A stretch of DNA of 64,000 nucleotides from Gammaproteobacteria bacterium. GTDB taxonomy: Bacteria; Pseudomonadota; Gammaproteobacteria; Xanthomonadales; SZUA-36. The translations under genes and the position numbers were made by a program. Below the pieces are notes generated by a model that was not told the DNA's origin, made no database searches, and worked only from the letters and a program-made list of their open reading frames with translations. The DNA lies in NCBI GenBank assembly GCA_030428105.1, contig JAUIBE010000006.1, positions 62,001-126,000 on the forward strand, given 5' to 3'. This document shows, piece by piece, positions 19,526 to 29,712 of the stretch; positions within the stretch are counted from its first letter, which is position 1, and each line of letters starts with the position of its first letter.

Positions 19526-21580
19526 ATGGTTCTGCAAAAGTTTCGTGACCGGCTCACCGGCATCATGGCCATCTTCATCCTTGGCCTGCTGGCGGTTCCT
19601 TTTGCCCTCGTGGGGGTCAATTCCTATTTCGCACCGGATGCCGAGAGCAACGTTGCCATTGTCAACGAGCAGGGCATCACGCTGACCGAATACAACACCA
19701 GCTTCCAGAACTATCGTGAGCGCATGCGTTCGCTGATGGGCGACGCTTACGATCCCGAGCAGTTCGATGACCCGGTGATCCGTCGCCAGCACCTAGACAC
19801 CATGATCGACCGCGAATTGCTGCGCCAGGCTTCGGCCGAAACCGGCCTTTCCGTCGACGACCAGTTCCTGGCCCAGGCCATTCGCGAGATTCCCGGGTTC
19901 CAGATTGATGGCGTGTTCAACGCCGAGGTTTACCAGAGCCAGCTCAGCGCCCAGGGCATGACGCCGCAGCAGTTTGAAACCGACATGCGCTCGTCCATGG
20001 TGCTCAGCCAGTACCCCACCACCATCAGCGCCAGCGCAATCGCCACCGAGCACGAGGTTGACCAGTACATCCGGGTGCAGGAAGAAGAGCGTGTGTTCGC
20101 CGCCCTGATCGTTCCTGCGGCTGCTGACGAGGCAGAAGAGGCCGTTGAGGAATTGGTAGAGGAAGCGCTGGAAGAACTTGCTGAGGAGGCCGCTGAGGCG
20201 GGCGAGGGCAGTGAGGCGGAAGAACTGCTGGCCGATGCGGAAGCAGCGGCGGAGCAGGTAGACGATACCGCGCCCGTTGCTGAGGAGCGCATCGTGCAGT
20301 GGTACGAAGACAACGCCGATGACTACCGCAACCCGGAGCGCGTGATCGTCGATTACATTGAGCTGGATGCAGCCTTCATGGCCACCGACGAGACGGTGGA
20401 TGAAGACACCCTGCGCCAGCGGTTCGAGGAGCAGTCGGGCCGCTTTATCAGCCCCGAGGCGCGCCTGGCCTCGCATATCCTGATCGAGGTTTCCCCCAAC
20501 GCCGAGGATGCCGAGGTGGAAACCGCACGCCAGCAGGCGCAGGCGTTGTATGAACGCGCCAAGGCCGGTGAAGATTTTGCCGAGCTGGCCCGCGAGAATT
20601 CACAGGACCAGGGCTCCGCAGCCATTGGTGGCGACCTCGATTGGGTTGAGCCAGGCGTCATGGTGGATGCGTTTGAGAATGCCTTGTACGAACTAAGCAT
20701 GGCGTCGCCGATTTCCGAACCGGTGCAGACCGGCTTTGGCTGGCACGTCATCCAGTTGCGCGAGATCCGTCCTTCAGAAGGCATGAGCTTTGAAGAGGCG
20801 CGCATCACGCTGGAAAACGAGATTATCACCGAGCGCAACGAACGCGCCTTTCTCGAAAAGGCGGACCGGCTGGTGGATATCATCTACGAGGATCCCACCA
20901 CGCTTGAAGCTGCGGCGGAAGAACTTGACCTGCCAATCCAGACCGTAGGTCCGTTCGACCGTAACGGTGCAGAGACCGGTGTGGCGGCGAACAGTGAGTT
21001 CGTCGAGACCGCATTCTCGGACCTGGTGTTGCTGCAGGATTCTGCCAGCGATCCGGTCGACCTTGGCCCCAACCATATTGCGGTGATCCGCGTGCGCGAG
21101 CACTTGCCGGAATCACCCAAGCCGCTGGACGAGGTGCGTGAAGAGGTGGTGGCGGCGATCCGTCACCAGGACGCCATGGATGCCGCCCAGGCGCGCGCCA
21201 CGGCGCTGCTCGATCGCCTCGTTGGCGGTGAGGACCTGGTTGCGGTAGCCGAAGAAAGCGGGCTGGAACTGGTGGAATCCGAAGGCGCCAAGCGGCGCTC
21301 AGGCGATGTCTCGCCTGACTTGCGGGAAGGCTTGTTCGACCTGTCGATCCCGGCAGAAGGCGCGGTCACGCGCCAGGTGGTTGAGCTGGATGACGGCTAC
21401 GCGGTGGTCGAACTGCGTGAAGTCAAGCCAGGCAGCCTCGATGAAGAGCAGGCGGCCCTGCGAGATGCCTACGCGCGTCGCCTGGCCAACGTCAAGGCCA
21501 GCATCGAGACGCAGGCTTTCCTGCGCGAGCTGCGCAACCAGTCAGAAGTCGAAATCTTCGAAGACCGCCTGCGGCTGTAG
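19526..21580 (+). CDS. ppiD: Periplasmic folding chaperone PpiD (SurA-N/parvulin)
   Basis: A single-span inner-membrane chaperone facing the periplasm, associated with the Sec translocon. One N-terminal transmembrane helix (about residues 12-34, IMAIFILGLLAVPFALVGV) is followed by a SurA-N-like helical domain, then a parvulin domain (RLASHILIEVSP... to GWHVIQLREI, about 313-415). Length is 684 against 623 in E. coli. The excess is largely an extremely acidic stretch (about residues 198-255) made of Glu and Ala. The hupB-ppiD order is conserved. Confidence 0.93.
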   Translation: MVLQKFRDRLTGIMAIFILGLLAVPFALVGVNSYFAPDAESNVAIVNEQGITLTEYNTSFQNYRERMRSLMGDAYDPEQFDDPVIRRQHLDTMIDRELLRQASAETGLSVDDQFLAQAIREIPGFQIDGVFNAEVYQSQLSAQGMTPQQFETDMRSSMVLSQYPTTISASAIATEHEVDQYIRVQEEERVFAALIVPAAADEAEEAVEELVEEALEELAEEAAEAGEGSEAEELLADAEAAAEQVDDTAPVAEERIVQWYEDNADDYRNPERVIVDYIELDAAFMATDETVDEDTLRQRFEEQSGRFISPEARLASHILIEVSPNAEDAEVETARQQAQALYERAKAGEDFAELARENSQDQGSAAIGGDLDWVEPGVMVDAFENALYELSMASPISEPVQTGFGWHVIQLREIRPSEGMSFEEARITLENEIITERNERAFLEKADRLVDIIYEDPTTLEAAAEELDLPIQTVGPFDRNGAETGVAANSEFVETAFSDLVLLQDSASDPVDLGPNHIAVIRVREHLPESPKPLDEVREEVVAAIRHQDAMDAAQARATALLDRLVGGEDLVAVAEESGLELVESEGAKRRSGDVSPDLREGLFDLSIPAEGAVTRQVVELDDGYAVVELREVKPGSLDEEQAALRDAYARRLANVKASIETQAFLRELRNQSEVEIFEDRLRL

Positions 21581-21602
21581 TCAGTCCCGCAGGCGTGGTT
21601 CT

Positions 21603-22394
21603 CTAGCCGGCGCCCAGCTCCGGCATTCCCAGGATGTTGTGACCGGCGTCGACGTAGGTGATCTCGCCGGTCACACCTGACGCCAAATCGCTGCACAGGA
21701 ACGCCGCCACGTTGCCCACCTCGATGGGGGTAATGCTGCGGCGCAGTGGCGCAGTGGTTTCAACGTGATCCAGCATTTTCCTGAATTGTGAAATGCCTGC
21801 CGCGGCGAGGGTCTTGATCGGTCCCGCTGAAATGGCGTTCACGCGGATGCCGCGCGGCCCGAGGCTTTGGGCCATGTAACGCACGTTGGCCTCGAGGCTG
21901 GCCTTGGCCAGGCCCATGACGTTGTAGCTGGGCATGGCGCGCACTGAACCCATGTAGCTGAGCGTCAGCATCGAGCCATCCCGTCCTTCCATCATCGGCA
22001 AGGCGGCCTTGCCAAGCGCGGCAAAGCTGTACGAGCTGATGTCGTGGGCAATCTGGAACCCTTCGCGGGTGACCACTTCCATGTAGTCGCCTTCCAACTG
22101 CTCGCGGGGGGCAAAACCCACCGAGTGCACCAGGACATCGAGGCCGTCCCAGCGCTGGGCGAGGGCGTCAAACAGGCTGTCAATGTCCGCGTCCGACGCC
22201 ACGTCGCAGGGCAGGACAATGTCCGAGCCGCATTCTTCGGCGATTTTCTCAACACGGGGTTTGAGTTTGTCGTTCTGGTAGCTGAAGGCCAACTCTGCGC
22301 CTTGCTCATGCATGGCCTTGGCGATACCCCAGGCAATCGACCTGGGACTTGCTACACCGACGATCAGCGCCTTCTTGCCTGCCAAAAATCCCAT
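21603..22394 (-). CDS. fabI: Enoyl-[acyl-carrier-protein] reductase (NADH)
   Basis: The final reductase of each fatty-acid elongation cycle. [13 protein letters not shown] (13-25) is the FabI variant of the dinucleotide site; Y147, Y157 and K164 (YNVMGLAK) form the active site, and [13 protein letters not shown] matches the substrate-loop region. Length is 263, like E. coli FabI (262). The gene is convergent with ppiD and lies downstream of yidD. Confidence 0.97.
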   Translation of the reverse strand: MGFLAGKKALIVGVASPRSIAWGIAKAMHEQGAELAFSYQNDKLKPRVEKIAEECGSDIVLPCDVASDADIDSLFDALAQRWDGLDVLVHSVGFAPREQLEGDYMEVVTREGFQIAHDISSYSFAALGKAALPMMEGRDGSMLTLSYMGSVRAMPSYNVMGLAKASLEANVRYMAQSLGPRGIRVNAISAGPIKTLAAAGISQFRKMLDHVETTAPLRRSITPIEVGNVAAFLCSDLASGVTGEITYVDAGHNILGMPELGAG

Positions 22395-22506
22395 GTTTCA
22401 GTTCTCGCTGTTTGAGTAATCAAAGCGCGAAGGTTACTGGATATCGGGCGGCCTTGAAAGCTTGCGGACGTACGCGACAGTACGGATTGGTCTTGCGGGA
22501 AGATGG

Positions 22507-22716
22507 TCAGGGAACGGGATCGTAGCCGCCATTGCACAAGGGGTGGCAACGGCCGATTCGCTTGATCGCCATCCACGTGCCGCGCCATGGGCCATGGCGA
22601 TCGATGGCCTCTGCGGCGTAGGCTGAGCAACTTGGGGTGAATCGACAGTGATTGCCGAGAAACGGACTGAGCAGCAATTGGTATGCGCGAATCAACGCCT
22701 GGAGAAACTTTTTCAT
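22507..22716 (-). CDS. yidD: Membrane protein insertion efficiency factor YidD
   Basis: A 69-residue member of the YidD (DUF37) family: KKFLQALIRAYQLLLSPFLG, then the hallmark CRFTPSCSAYAAEAI and RCHPLCNGGYDPVP. It helps YidC insert inner-membrane proteins. In most bacteria it sits between rnpA and yidC; here it stands alone upstream of fabI, separated from it by 112 bp. Confidence 0.95.
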   Translation of the reverse strand: MKKFLQALIRAYQLLLSPFLGNHCRFTPSCSAYAAEAIDRHGPWRGTWMAIKRIGRCHPLCNGGYDPVP

Positions 22717-22891
22717 GGGCCGGAGGTCTTTTGCTGCTACTGATTTTAATGCCCAGGGTTGCCGTTGTGTTCAACTTCGGCTATAACTCTCCAATTTCGT
22801 TTTCGCCGCCCTTGCGGAAATTTGTTGTTTTTTGCATATAAAACAATAGCTTACATAAGAAAACGAGTCGAAGCCAGGAGATCGAACCGAG

Positions 22892-23320
22892 ATGTCTGCC
22901 AAAAGAGTTGTTCTCAAAAAGGGATACAAGCCAACCAAGAAAGAAGAGTACATGTCTCCCGAGCAGCTCGAGTACTTCCGCCAGAAGCTGATGACCTGGC
23001 GCGATGAGCTGATCGAGGAATCCCGCGAAACCATCAGCAACCTGAGGGACGAGGTCCGGGATGTCGGTGACGAGGCCGAGCGCGCCACCCGCGAGACCGA
23101 GAACAGCCTCGAACTCCGTACCCGTGATCGCTACCGCAAGTTGATCAAGAAGATCGACCAGGCCCTGGTTCGCATCGATGAGGGCGACTATGGCTATTGC
23201 GACGAGACCGGCGAAGAGATTGGCCTGGAGCGCCTGGAAGCGCGCCCCATTGCAACCCTGTGCCTCGATGCCCAGGAGCGTTGGGAATTGCGCCAGCGCC
23301 AGATGGGAGACAGCCGCTAG
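22892..23320 (+). CDS. dksA: RNA polymerase-binding regulator DksA, two-cysteine form
   Basis: DksA enters the RNA polymerase secondary channel and, with ppGpp, controls rRNA and amino-acid promoters. The coiled-coil tip carries the essential D57-x-x-D60-x-A62, and the globular end GYCDETGEEIGLERLEARP is typical. The usual four-Cys zinc site is reduced to C103-x2-T106-x17-C124-x2-A127, so zinc binding is doubtful. This CxxT/CxxA form resembles the zinc-independent DksA2 type. Length is 142 (151 in E. coli). A TATAAA box lies about 50 bases upstream. Confidence 0.94.
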   Translation: MSAKRVVLKKGYKPTKKEEYMSPEQLEYFRQKLMTWRDELIEESRETISNLRDEVRDVGDEAERATRETENSLELRTRDRYRKLIKKIDQALVRIDEGDYGYCDETGEEIGLERLEARPIATLCLDAQERWELRQRQMGDSR

Positions 23321-23440
23321 GCAGGATTCCCGGCAATTCCCGGGGCGCCGACCGGCGACCCGGTTTGTTGCAAGCGCATGTAAAGCAATTAGTGCGATTG
23401 CAACAATTCTTCGATAATATAGACACCCAACAGGGAGAGA

Positions 23441-23468
23441 CCGTCCGCAATGGGGACAGCGCGGACGG
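23441..23468 (+). promoter_or_regulatory. 5' leader hairpin of the OmpA-family gene
   Basis: CCGTCCGC (23441-23448) pairs perfectly with GCGGACGG (23461-23468), 12-base loop, 41 bases before the GTG start. Leader hairpins stabilise ompA mRNA in E. coli; a similar role is possible here. Confidence 0.4.
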
Positions 23469-23509
23469 CTACCTGTTTTCCTTAAAATGGACTTCGGAAG
23501 GAGTTTCTA

Positions 23510-24592
23510 GTGAACCGCTCAATCGCACTAACACTTGCCGCATTGCTCGGTATCGGCGCCAGCATCCCTGCCTGGGCCCAGAACACCGGGTTTGCCGACG
23601 AGCCGTGGCACATCACTTACCAGATCGGCGGAAGCAGCTGGGACGACGACCGTCTGAGCAGCGACGGCGATGTGTGGAACGTCTTTGGTTTTGGCTATTT
23701 CCTCAACGACAGCTTCAGCCTTGATCTCGAATACGACACCTTTGACGGAAAAATTGATCCGTCGGTGGTGGACGCCGCGATCCCGGGTGCAACCGGCAAC
23801 AACTGGTCGCTGACCACCTGGAGCCTGATGGGTCGTTACTACTTTGGTGAGAACAACTGGCGCCCGTACCTGTTGGGTGGCATTGGCAACACCAAGCACC
23901 GCAACATTTTTGATTCGGACAACGACGTTTCCTTGAGCTACGGCGTGGGTATCCAGGGCAAGCTTGCTCGCCACTGGAGCACGCGTGCGCAGATCATGTA
24001 TCGCCGCGACAAGGACGGTCATACCTTCCCTGGCGAATCAAGCTACACCGATCTGTACTTCTCAATCGGCCTGAATTTCGACTTTGGCGGCTCTGCACCT
24101 CCGCCGCCGCCTCCGCCGCCACCGCCGGCAGAGCCTGAGCCCGAGCCGGTTAACCCGGATCTCGATGGCGACGGCGTGCTGAACGAGCGCGACAAGTGCC
24201 CGAACACCCGTCCGGGTGCGGTTGTCGACCTCGACGGTTGCGAAGTGGAAGCGGTCATCGAACTGCAGGGCGTTCACTTCGACTTCGACAAGTCGACGCT
24301 GAAGCCGGAAGCACGTGTCATCCTCGACGAGGCTGCCACGCTGTTGGCGCAGCATGAGCGCGTGGTCGTGGAAGTGGCTGGTCATACCGACAGCGTCGGT
24401 TCCGACCAGTACAACCAGGGCCTGTCCGAGCGTCGTGCCAACGCCGTTCGCGACTACCTGATCAACAAGGGCATTCGCGCCAGCCGCCTGAGCGCAGTTG
24501 GATACGGCGAAGCCCGCCCGGTGGCCAGCAATGACACCGACGCAGGTCGCGCCGAGAACCGCCGTGTAGAACTGGTGATTCTCGACCGCTAA
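23510..24592 (+). CDS. OmpA-family outer membrane porin
   Basis: A signal peptide (cleavage after PAWA, residue 23) is followed by an eight-strand-type beta barrel to about residue 195 ending LNFDFGG, then a run of ten Pro, a thrombospondin type-3-like calcium-binding linker (DLDGDGVLNERDKCPNT), and a C-terminal OmpA peptidoglycan-binding domain (HFDFDKSTL... GHTDSVGSDQYNQGLSERRA). It would anchor the outer membrane to the cell wall. The architecture is OprF-like. The start is GTG with a strong GGAAGGAG. A strong terminator follows. Confidence 0.92.
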   Translation: MNRSIALTLAALLGIGASIPAWAQNTGFADEPWHITYQIGGSSWDDDRLSSDGDVWNVFGFGYFLNDSFSLDLEYDTFDGKIDPSVVDAAIPGATGNNWSLTTWSLMGRYYFGENNWRPYLLGGIGNTKHRNIFDSDNDVSLSYGVGIQGKLARHWSTRAQIMYRRDKDGHTFPGESSYTDLYFSIGLNFDFGGSAPPPPPPPPPPAEPEPEPVNPDLDGDGVLNERDKCPNTRPGAVVDLDGCEVEAVIELQGVHFDFDKSTLKPEARVILDEAATLLAQHERVVVEVAGHTDSVGSDQYNQGLSERRANAVRDYLINKGIRASRLSAVGYGEARPVASNDTDAGRAENRRVELVILDR

Positions 24593-24614
24593 ACCTTGCT
24601 GAAAAAGTAAGATG

Positions 24615-24646
24615 AAAAAGCCCCGCCTTGTGCGGGGCTTTTTTTT
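24615..24646 (+). terminator. Intrinsic terminator of the OmpA-family gene
   Basis: AAAAAGCCCCGC-CTTG-TGCGGGGC followed by eight T. Confidence 0.95.
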
Positions 24647-24693
24647 GGCCGTTGCTGCAGTGACCTTCAGGTCGCGAACAGGTCGCGGTCGGA

Positions 24694-25146
24694 TTACCGC
24701 TCCTGCAAGAGGGAATGCGCGTGCGCTTTGATTGCGCCGAGCATGGCATGCAAGCCATTGGCGCGGGTCGGGGATAGGTGCTTGGAAAGACCAATCTGGT
24801 CGATAAAGAACGGCTCTGTCTCGGCAATCTGCCGTGCGCTGCAACCCGAGTACACCTGGGAGAGCAGGGCGATCAGGCCGGAAACGATGGCGGCGTCGCT
24901 GTTGGCGCGGATCACCACGCAATCGGCATCACCCTCGAGGTATAACCAGACCTGAGACTGGCAACCGGCGAGCAACTTGTCATCGCGTTTTTCCGCTTCA
25001 CCCAGCGGCTCCAGTTTGCGCCCCAGGTCTATCAGGTACTGGTAGCGGCCGAGCCACTCGGGAAACAGGCCGAAGGCGTCGATGATGTCCTGCTGGGCTT
25101 TAACCGGGTCGTTGCCGCAGGGTGATTTTGGGTGTTGCAGTGCCAT
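24694..25146 (-). CDS. sufE: Cysteine desulfuration protein SufE
   Basis: SufE takes persulfide sulfur from SufS and passes it to SufBCD. Active-site C62 lies in LAGCQSQVW, and the fold pattern YQYLIDLGRKLEPL upstream and PFFIDQIGLSKHLSPTRANGL downstream is typical. Length is 150 (138 in E. coli). It lies 26 bp after cysS on the same strand, a sensible pairing around cysteine use. No sufS is in the window. The separate sufU near 5.6 kb means the genome has both kinds of SufS partner. Confidence 0.92.
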   Translation of the reverse strand: MALQHPKSPCGNDPVKAQQDIIDAFGLFPEWLGRYQYLIDLGRKLEPLGEAEKRDDKLLAGCQSQVWLYLEGDADCVVIRANSDAAIVSGLIALLSQVYSGCSARQIAETEPFFIDQIGLSKHLSPTRANGLHAMLGAIKAHAHSLLQER

Positions 25147-25172
25147 GTTCGATTGGAGTGCGGGCGCCAGGA

Positions 25173-26552
<1,380 letters not shown>

Positions 26553-26673
26553 GGAATTGGCTCCGCCGAAGCTTGCCAGTAATCTGCCGGGCGTCTAAAG
26601 TCCGGCGGTCACTGCGTTTTGAATTTTGTTGATAAATGTTGCCGATCCAGGACCCTTATTTTACAGGATGGTT

Positions 26674-28014
26674 ATGAGCACGGAACCCGAATTCCAAGAT
26701 CTTTACGGCGCCCACCTGGGCGAAATCCAGGCGCGCTGGGAAGCCTCGCTCGAGCGTTGCGGCCAGGACGCCGCGGTGGTGCACTCGGGAACGCCGTTGG
26801 TGAGCTTCCTGGATGATTACGAATATCCGTTCCGGCCCAACCCCCTGTTCCTCCACTGGCTGCCACTGACGCACCATCACGACAGCGTTTTGCTGGTGAA
26901 GCCGGGTGAACGCCCACGCCTTTATTTTTACCAGCCTGACGATTACTGGTACCAGCCGCCGTCTGACCCGGAGGGGTGGTGGGCCGATCATTTCGAGATC
27001 GAGGTTACGCGAGATGCGCAGGCCTGGCAGGGCATGTTGAACGGTGTCGTGAACAACGCAACCGCCGCGCTGGGCGATTCGCCGGACCTGGGTGGCGTAT
27101 TCAGCGCTGCGCAAATCAATCCGTCAGCGCTGCTCACTGAGCTGCACCTGGGGCGCACCCGGAAAACACCCTACGAGATTGCCTGCATGTCTGCATCCAG
27201 CCACGCAGCGGCCCGCGCCCATCGCGCCGCTGAAGCGGCTTTTCGGCAGGGATGCAGCGAGCTGGAGATTCACCAGGCCTACCTGGAGGCGTGCCAGCAG
27301 ACCGATGACACCTTGCCGTATCACAACATCGTTGCGCTTAATGAGCACGGCGCGGTGTTGCATTACCAGGGCAGGGAGACTTCAGCGCCGGCCGATTCGC
27401 GTTCTTTCCTGATTGACGCCGGCTGCACCGTCAACGCTTATTGCTCCGACATCACCCGAACCTACGCCCGTGATGGCGGCCTGTTCGCGGACATCCTGGC
27501 GGCCATGGACGCGTTGCAACTGCAGTTGGTCAGCAAGGTGCGCGCCGGTGCGGATTTCCGCGACTTGCATATTGAAACCCACCGGGGTGTTGCCAACATC
27601 CTGGATCAAAGCGGGGTCATTAACGTCGACCCCGAAGCGGCGGTGGCGAGCGGGCTGAGCGCTGTGTTCTACCCCCACGGGCTGGGGCACTTTATCGGCC
27701 TGCAGACTCATGACGTTGCCGGCCTGATCGATAACCAGGGGCAGGATATTCCTCGTCCCGAGGGCCATCCCTTCCTGCGCCTGACCCGTGTCCTGGAACG
27801 TGACAACGTGCTGACCATCGAGCCAGGCCTGTATTTTATCGAGCCGCTGCTGCGACGATGGAGAGAAAATGGCGACGTCTCAGCGATCAACTGGGACGTG
27901 GTGGAAAGCCTGGTGCCTTATGGCGGGGTGCGTATCGAGGACAACGTGGTGGTGACGGACGATGGCAGCGTTAACCTTACCCGCCCGGCTTTTGACGCGC
28001 TCCAGCTGGCTTAA
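26674..28014 (+). CDS. pepQ: Xaa-Pro dipeptidase
   Basis: A pita-bread metallopeptidase that cleaves X-Pro dipeptides. Two-metal ligands are visible: Asp in FLIDAGC and SDITRTY, His in HGLGHFIGLQTHDVAG, Glu in LTIEPGLYFIE and in VRIEDNVVV. The N-terminal domain (FLDDYEYPFRPNPLFLHWLPLT) aligns with E. coli PepQ by eye. I chose the ATG at 26674, five bases after AGGA; ATG 26668 is also possible. Length is 446 (443 in E. coli). PepQ relatives also hydrolyse organophosphorus esters, which cannot be judged here. Confidence 0.94.
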   Translation: MSTEPEFQDLYGAHLGEIQARWEASLERCGQDAAVVHSGTPLVSFLDDYEYPFRPNPLFLHWLPLTHHHDSVLLVKPGERPRLYFYQPDDYWYQPPSDPEGWWADHFEIEVTRDAQAWQGMLNGVVNNATAALGDSPDLGGVFSAAQINPSALLTELHLGRTRKTPYEIACMSASSHAAARAHRAAEAAFRQGCSELEIHQAYLEACQQTDDTLPYHNIVALNEHGAVLHYQGRETSAPADSRSFLIDAGCTVNAYCSDITRTYARDGGLFADILAAMDALQLQLVSKVRAGADFRDLHIETHRGVANILDQSGVINVDPEAAVASGLSAVFYPHGLGHFIGLQTHDVAGLIDNQGQDIPRPEGHPFLRLTRVLERDNVLTIEPGLYFIEPLLRRWRENGDVSAINWDVVESLVPYGGVRIEDNVVVTDDGSVNLTRPAFDALQLA

Positions 28015-28020
28015 GCCCGG

Positions 28021-28656
28021 TTACTCCTCGAGCAGTCCAAAGCCGCCGAGGTCGTTGAGGTCCATGCCTCCGGCCGGGCCGTGGTTCCAGATCGTGCTTC
28101 GTTGGCTAAAGTCGAGCTGCTTTTCGGGGCTGGCCAGTGCCCGGATCGCATCGCTCATGCCGGTGCTCTGCATGGTGGAGGTCACCATTCGGTCGAGATC
28201 GCTGGCGTAGGGTTCACCGATAATCTTGCGCAACGCCTGGTTGGCGCCTGTCAGGTCATCCGGGAACAGGTACTTGCCGGTTTGCATCTGGTAGTGGTCA
28301 GAAACCAGTTGCAGCGAAACCAGCGAACAGTAGGCATCGTCCAGAAGGCCGACGATGCCGAGCTGGTCGGGGATGATGTCCTCGTCCTCCAGCCAGTAGG
28401 ACTTCACCGAGTCCAGGATCTTGCCCATCGGCTCTTCCAGGCCAACCGAGCCCGCCGCCGTCCAGGCCACCTTCATCATGTAGGGAACAAGCTCGATATA
28501 GCGGCACACGAAGTTGGCGCCACGCTCCAGGTCTTCAGCGCTGACCTCACGACCCTGGCGGTCGGCGGCCACGCCGAGCAATTCGCCAATATCCGCCGCG
28601 GCGTCAGGCGCGCCGCAGTGTTCTGCAATCATGGCTTCTATGACGGCAGTTTCCAT
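28021..28656 (-). CDS. Uncharacterised protein with a YkvA (DUF1232)-like motif
   Basis: A 211-residue acidic protein of unknown function. Its centre, DEDIIPDQLGIVGLLDDAYCSLVSLQLV (about residues 92-119), resembles the DUF1232/YkvA consensus in which 'DLIPD..P.lG.lDD' precedes a hydrophobic segment. The N-terminal part (ANFVCRYIELVPYMMKVAWTAAG) is also hydrophobic. No signal peptide. It ends 6 bp from the pepQ stop and is divergent from a membrane protein gene. The domain assignment is by eye only. Confidence 0.5.
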   Translation of the reverse strand: METAVIEAMIAEHCGAPDAAADIGELLGVAADRQGREVSAEDLERGANFVCRYIELVPYMMKVAWTAAGSVGLEEPMGKILDSVKSYWLEDEDIIPDQLGIVGLLDDAYCSLVSLQLVSDHYQMQTGKYLFPDDLTGANQALRKIIGEPYASDLDRMVTSTMQSTGMSDAIRALASPEKQLDFSQRSTIWNHGPAGGMDLNDLGGFGLLEE

Positions 28657-28736
28657 CAGGCTCGAAACGGGACTAGCGGAGGGGGTCGTATTCTATCAGT
28701 AGCCGGCGGGCCTTGTGTTAGTATGCGCTTCCTTTT

Positions 28737-29351
28737 TTGCCGGGCGGAGACTTTCGCTTGCTGCTCCTGTCCCTGATTACCCTGTTCGCCGGTCCACTGC
28801 TTTACCTGTGGATGCAGCGCCACCATTCGCTGGCCAAGAAACTGGATCGCGTGCTGGTCGGTGTGCTGCTGGCGATTATCGCGCTGCTGTTGATTCCCGA
28901 GGTGGTGGGGGTGCTTGGGTGGTCCACGCCGTTTCTTGCGGTGGCGGGGTACCTTTTGCCCGGCTTGCTTGAAAAAGTGGTCAGGCGGGCGGCGCAGCAA
29001 ATGCACCTTGCCAGCCTGGCCGTGGCCGCGATCGGCCTGGTGCTGCACGCAATGCTGGATGGCGCTGGCCTGGCCAGCAGTGAAATCCAGGGAACAATAG
29101 GCCTGGCGGTTGTAATCGTGTTGCACCGTTTCGGCGTGGGCATGATGCTGTGGATGGTGCTCAAGCCCGCCTTTGGCCAGGGCGCCGCGTGGCTGACGCT
29201 GGTTGCGGTGGCCGTGGCCACCGTGCTCGGGTTCCTGTTTTCCGCCAGTCTGTTGCCGCTGGCGGGCGATTGGGGAATCGCTGCTTTCCAGGCAGTAATA
29301 ATCGGCACCATAGTGCACAGCCTGGTGCACCGGGGACACGTTCACGATTGA
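28737..29351 (+). CDS. Polytopic membrane protein, possibly ZIP-related
   Basis: A protein of about 200 residues with six hydrophobic segments. Conserved-looking polar residues sit inside two of them: LHAMLDGAGL and VVIVLHRFGVGMMLW. In ZIP metal transporters TM4 carries H-x3-D-G and TM5 H-E-x-x-H, so this could be a reduced ZIP-like protein with the TM5 motif altered to HRF. The C terminus HSLVHRGHVHD is His-rich. The start is uncertain: TTG at 28737, or TTG at 28758 after GGCGGAG. Function unknown. Confidence 0.55.
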   Translation: MPGGDFRLLLLSLITLFAGPLLYLWMQRHHSLAKKLDRVLVGVLLAIIALLLIPEVVGVLGWSTPFLAVAGYLLPGLLEKVVRRAAQQMHLASLAVAAIGLVLHAMLDGAGLASSEIQGTIGLAVVIVLHRFGVGMMLWMVLKPAFGQGAAWLTLVAVAVATVLGFLFSASLLPLAGDWGIAAFQAVIIGTIVHSLVHRGHVHD

Positions 29352-29372
29352 GTGAATTTGCGGGCAGGGAAG

Positions 29373-29449
29373 TGGTCGGGGTGAGAGGACTTGAACCTCC
29401 GGCCTCTGCCTCCCGAAGGCAGCGCTCTACCAGACTGAGCTACACCCCG
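29373..29449 (-). tRNA. tRNA-Pro (anticodon CGG)
   Basis: The minus strand gives a 77-nt cloverleaf, acceptor CGGGGTG/CACCCCG, anticodon CGG in TTCGGGA, encoded CCA. A TATAGA -10 with a GC-rich discriminator lies just upstream on that strand (about 29485). Confidence 0.95.
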
Positions 29450-29712
29450 AAGTGCGCCCGCGAAGGGCGGATATTCTATAGAACTGGGCGATGGAAGAAA
29501 AGCGAATCTGCAACGTCAACACGCGATTAAAGAACTGTTAAGATTTTGTAACTTTTTTCTGCTAGTATTTCTTTTAACCCTGCTGGTTTCGTCGGCAGGG
29601 CGTCTAAAATCATTTCGAAGCAGCCCTCCCGGACGAGGCTGTTAATTGCATCCAAAGTGTAATGATCGCCCTTTATAGTCGGGCGCATTCTTAAAAAAAG
29701 GCAGGCAAACAC

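Noticed and set aside
22892-23320. dksA as a decayed gene because two zinc-ligand Cys are missing
   Set aside because: The frame is intact, the coiled-coil tip Asp residues and flanking motifs are conserved, and the CxxT/CxxA form is known from functional zinc-independent DksA proteins.
29527-29712. A 61-codon minus-strand ORF upstream of the TonB receptor
   Set aside because: No ribosome-binding site, no similarity, and it covers the receptor promoter region.
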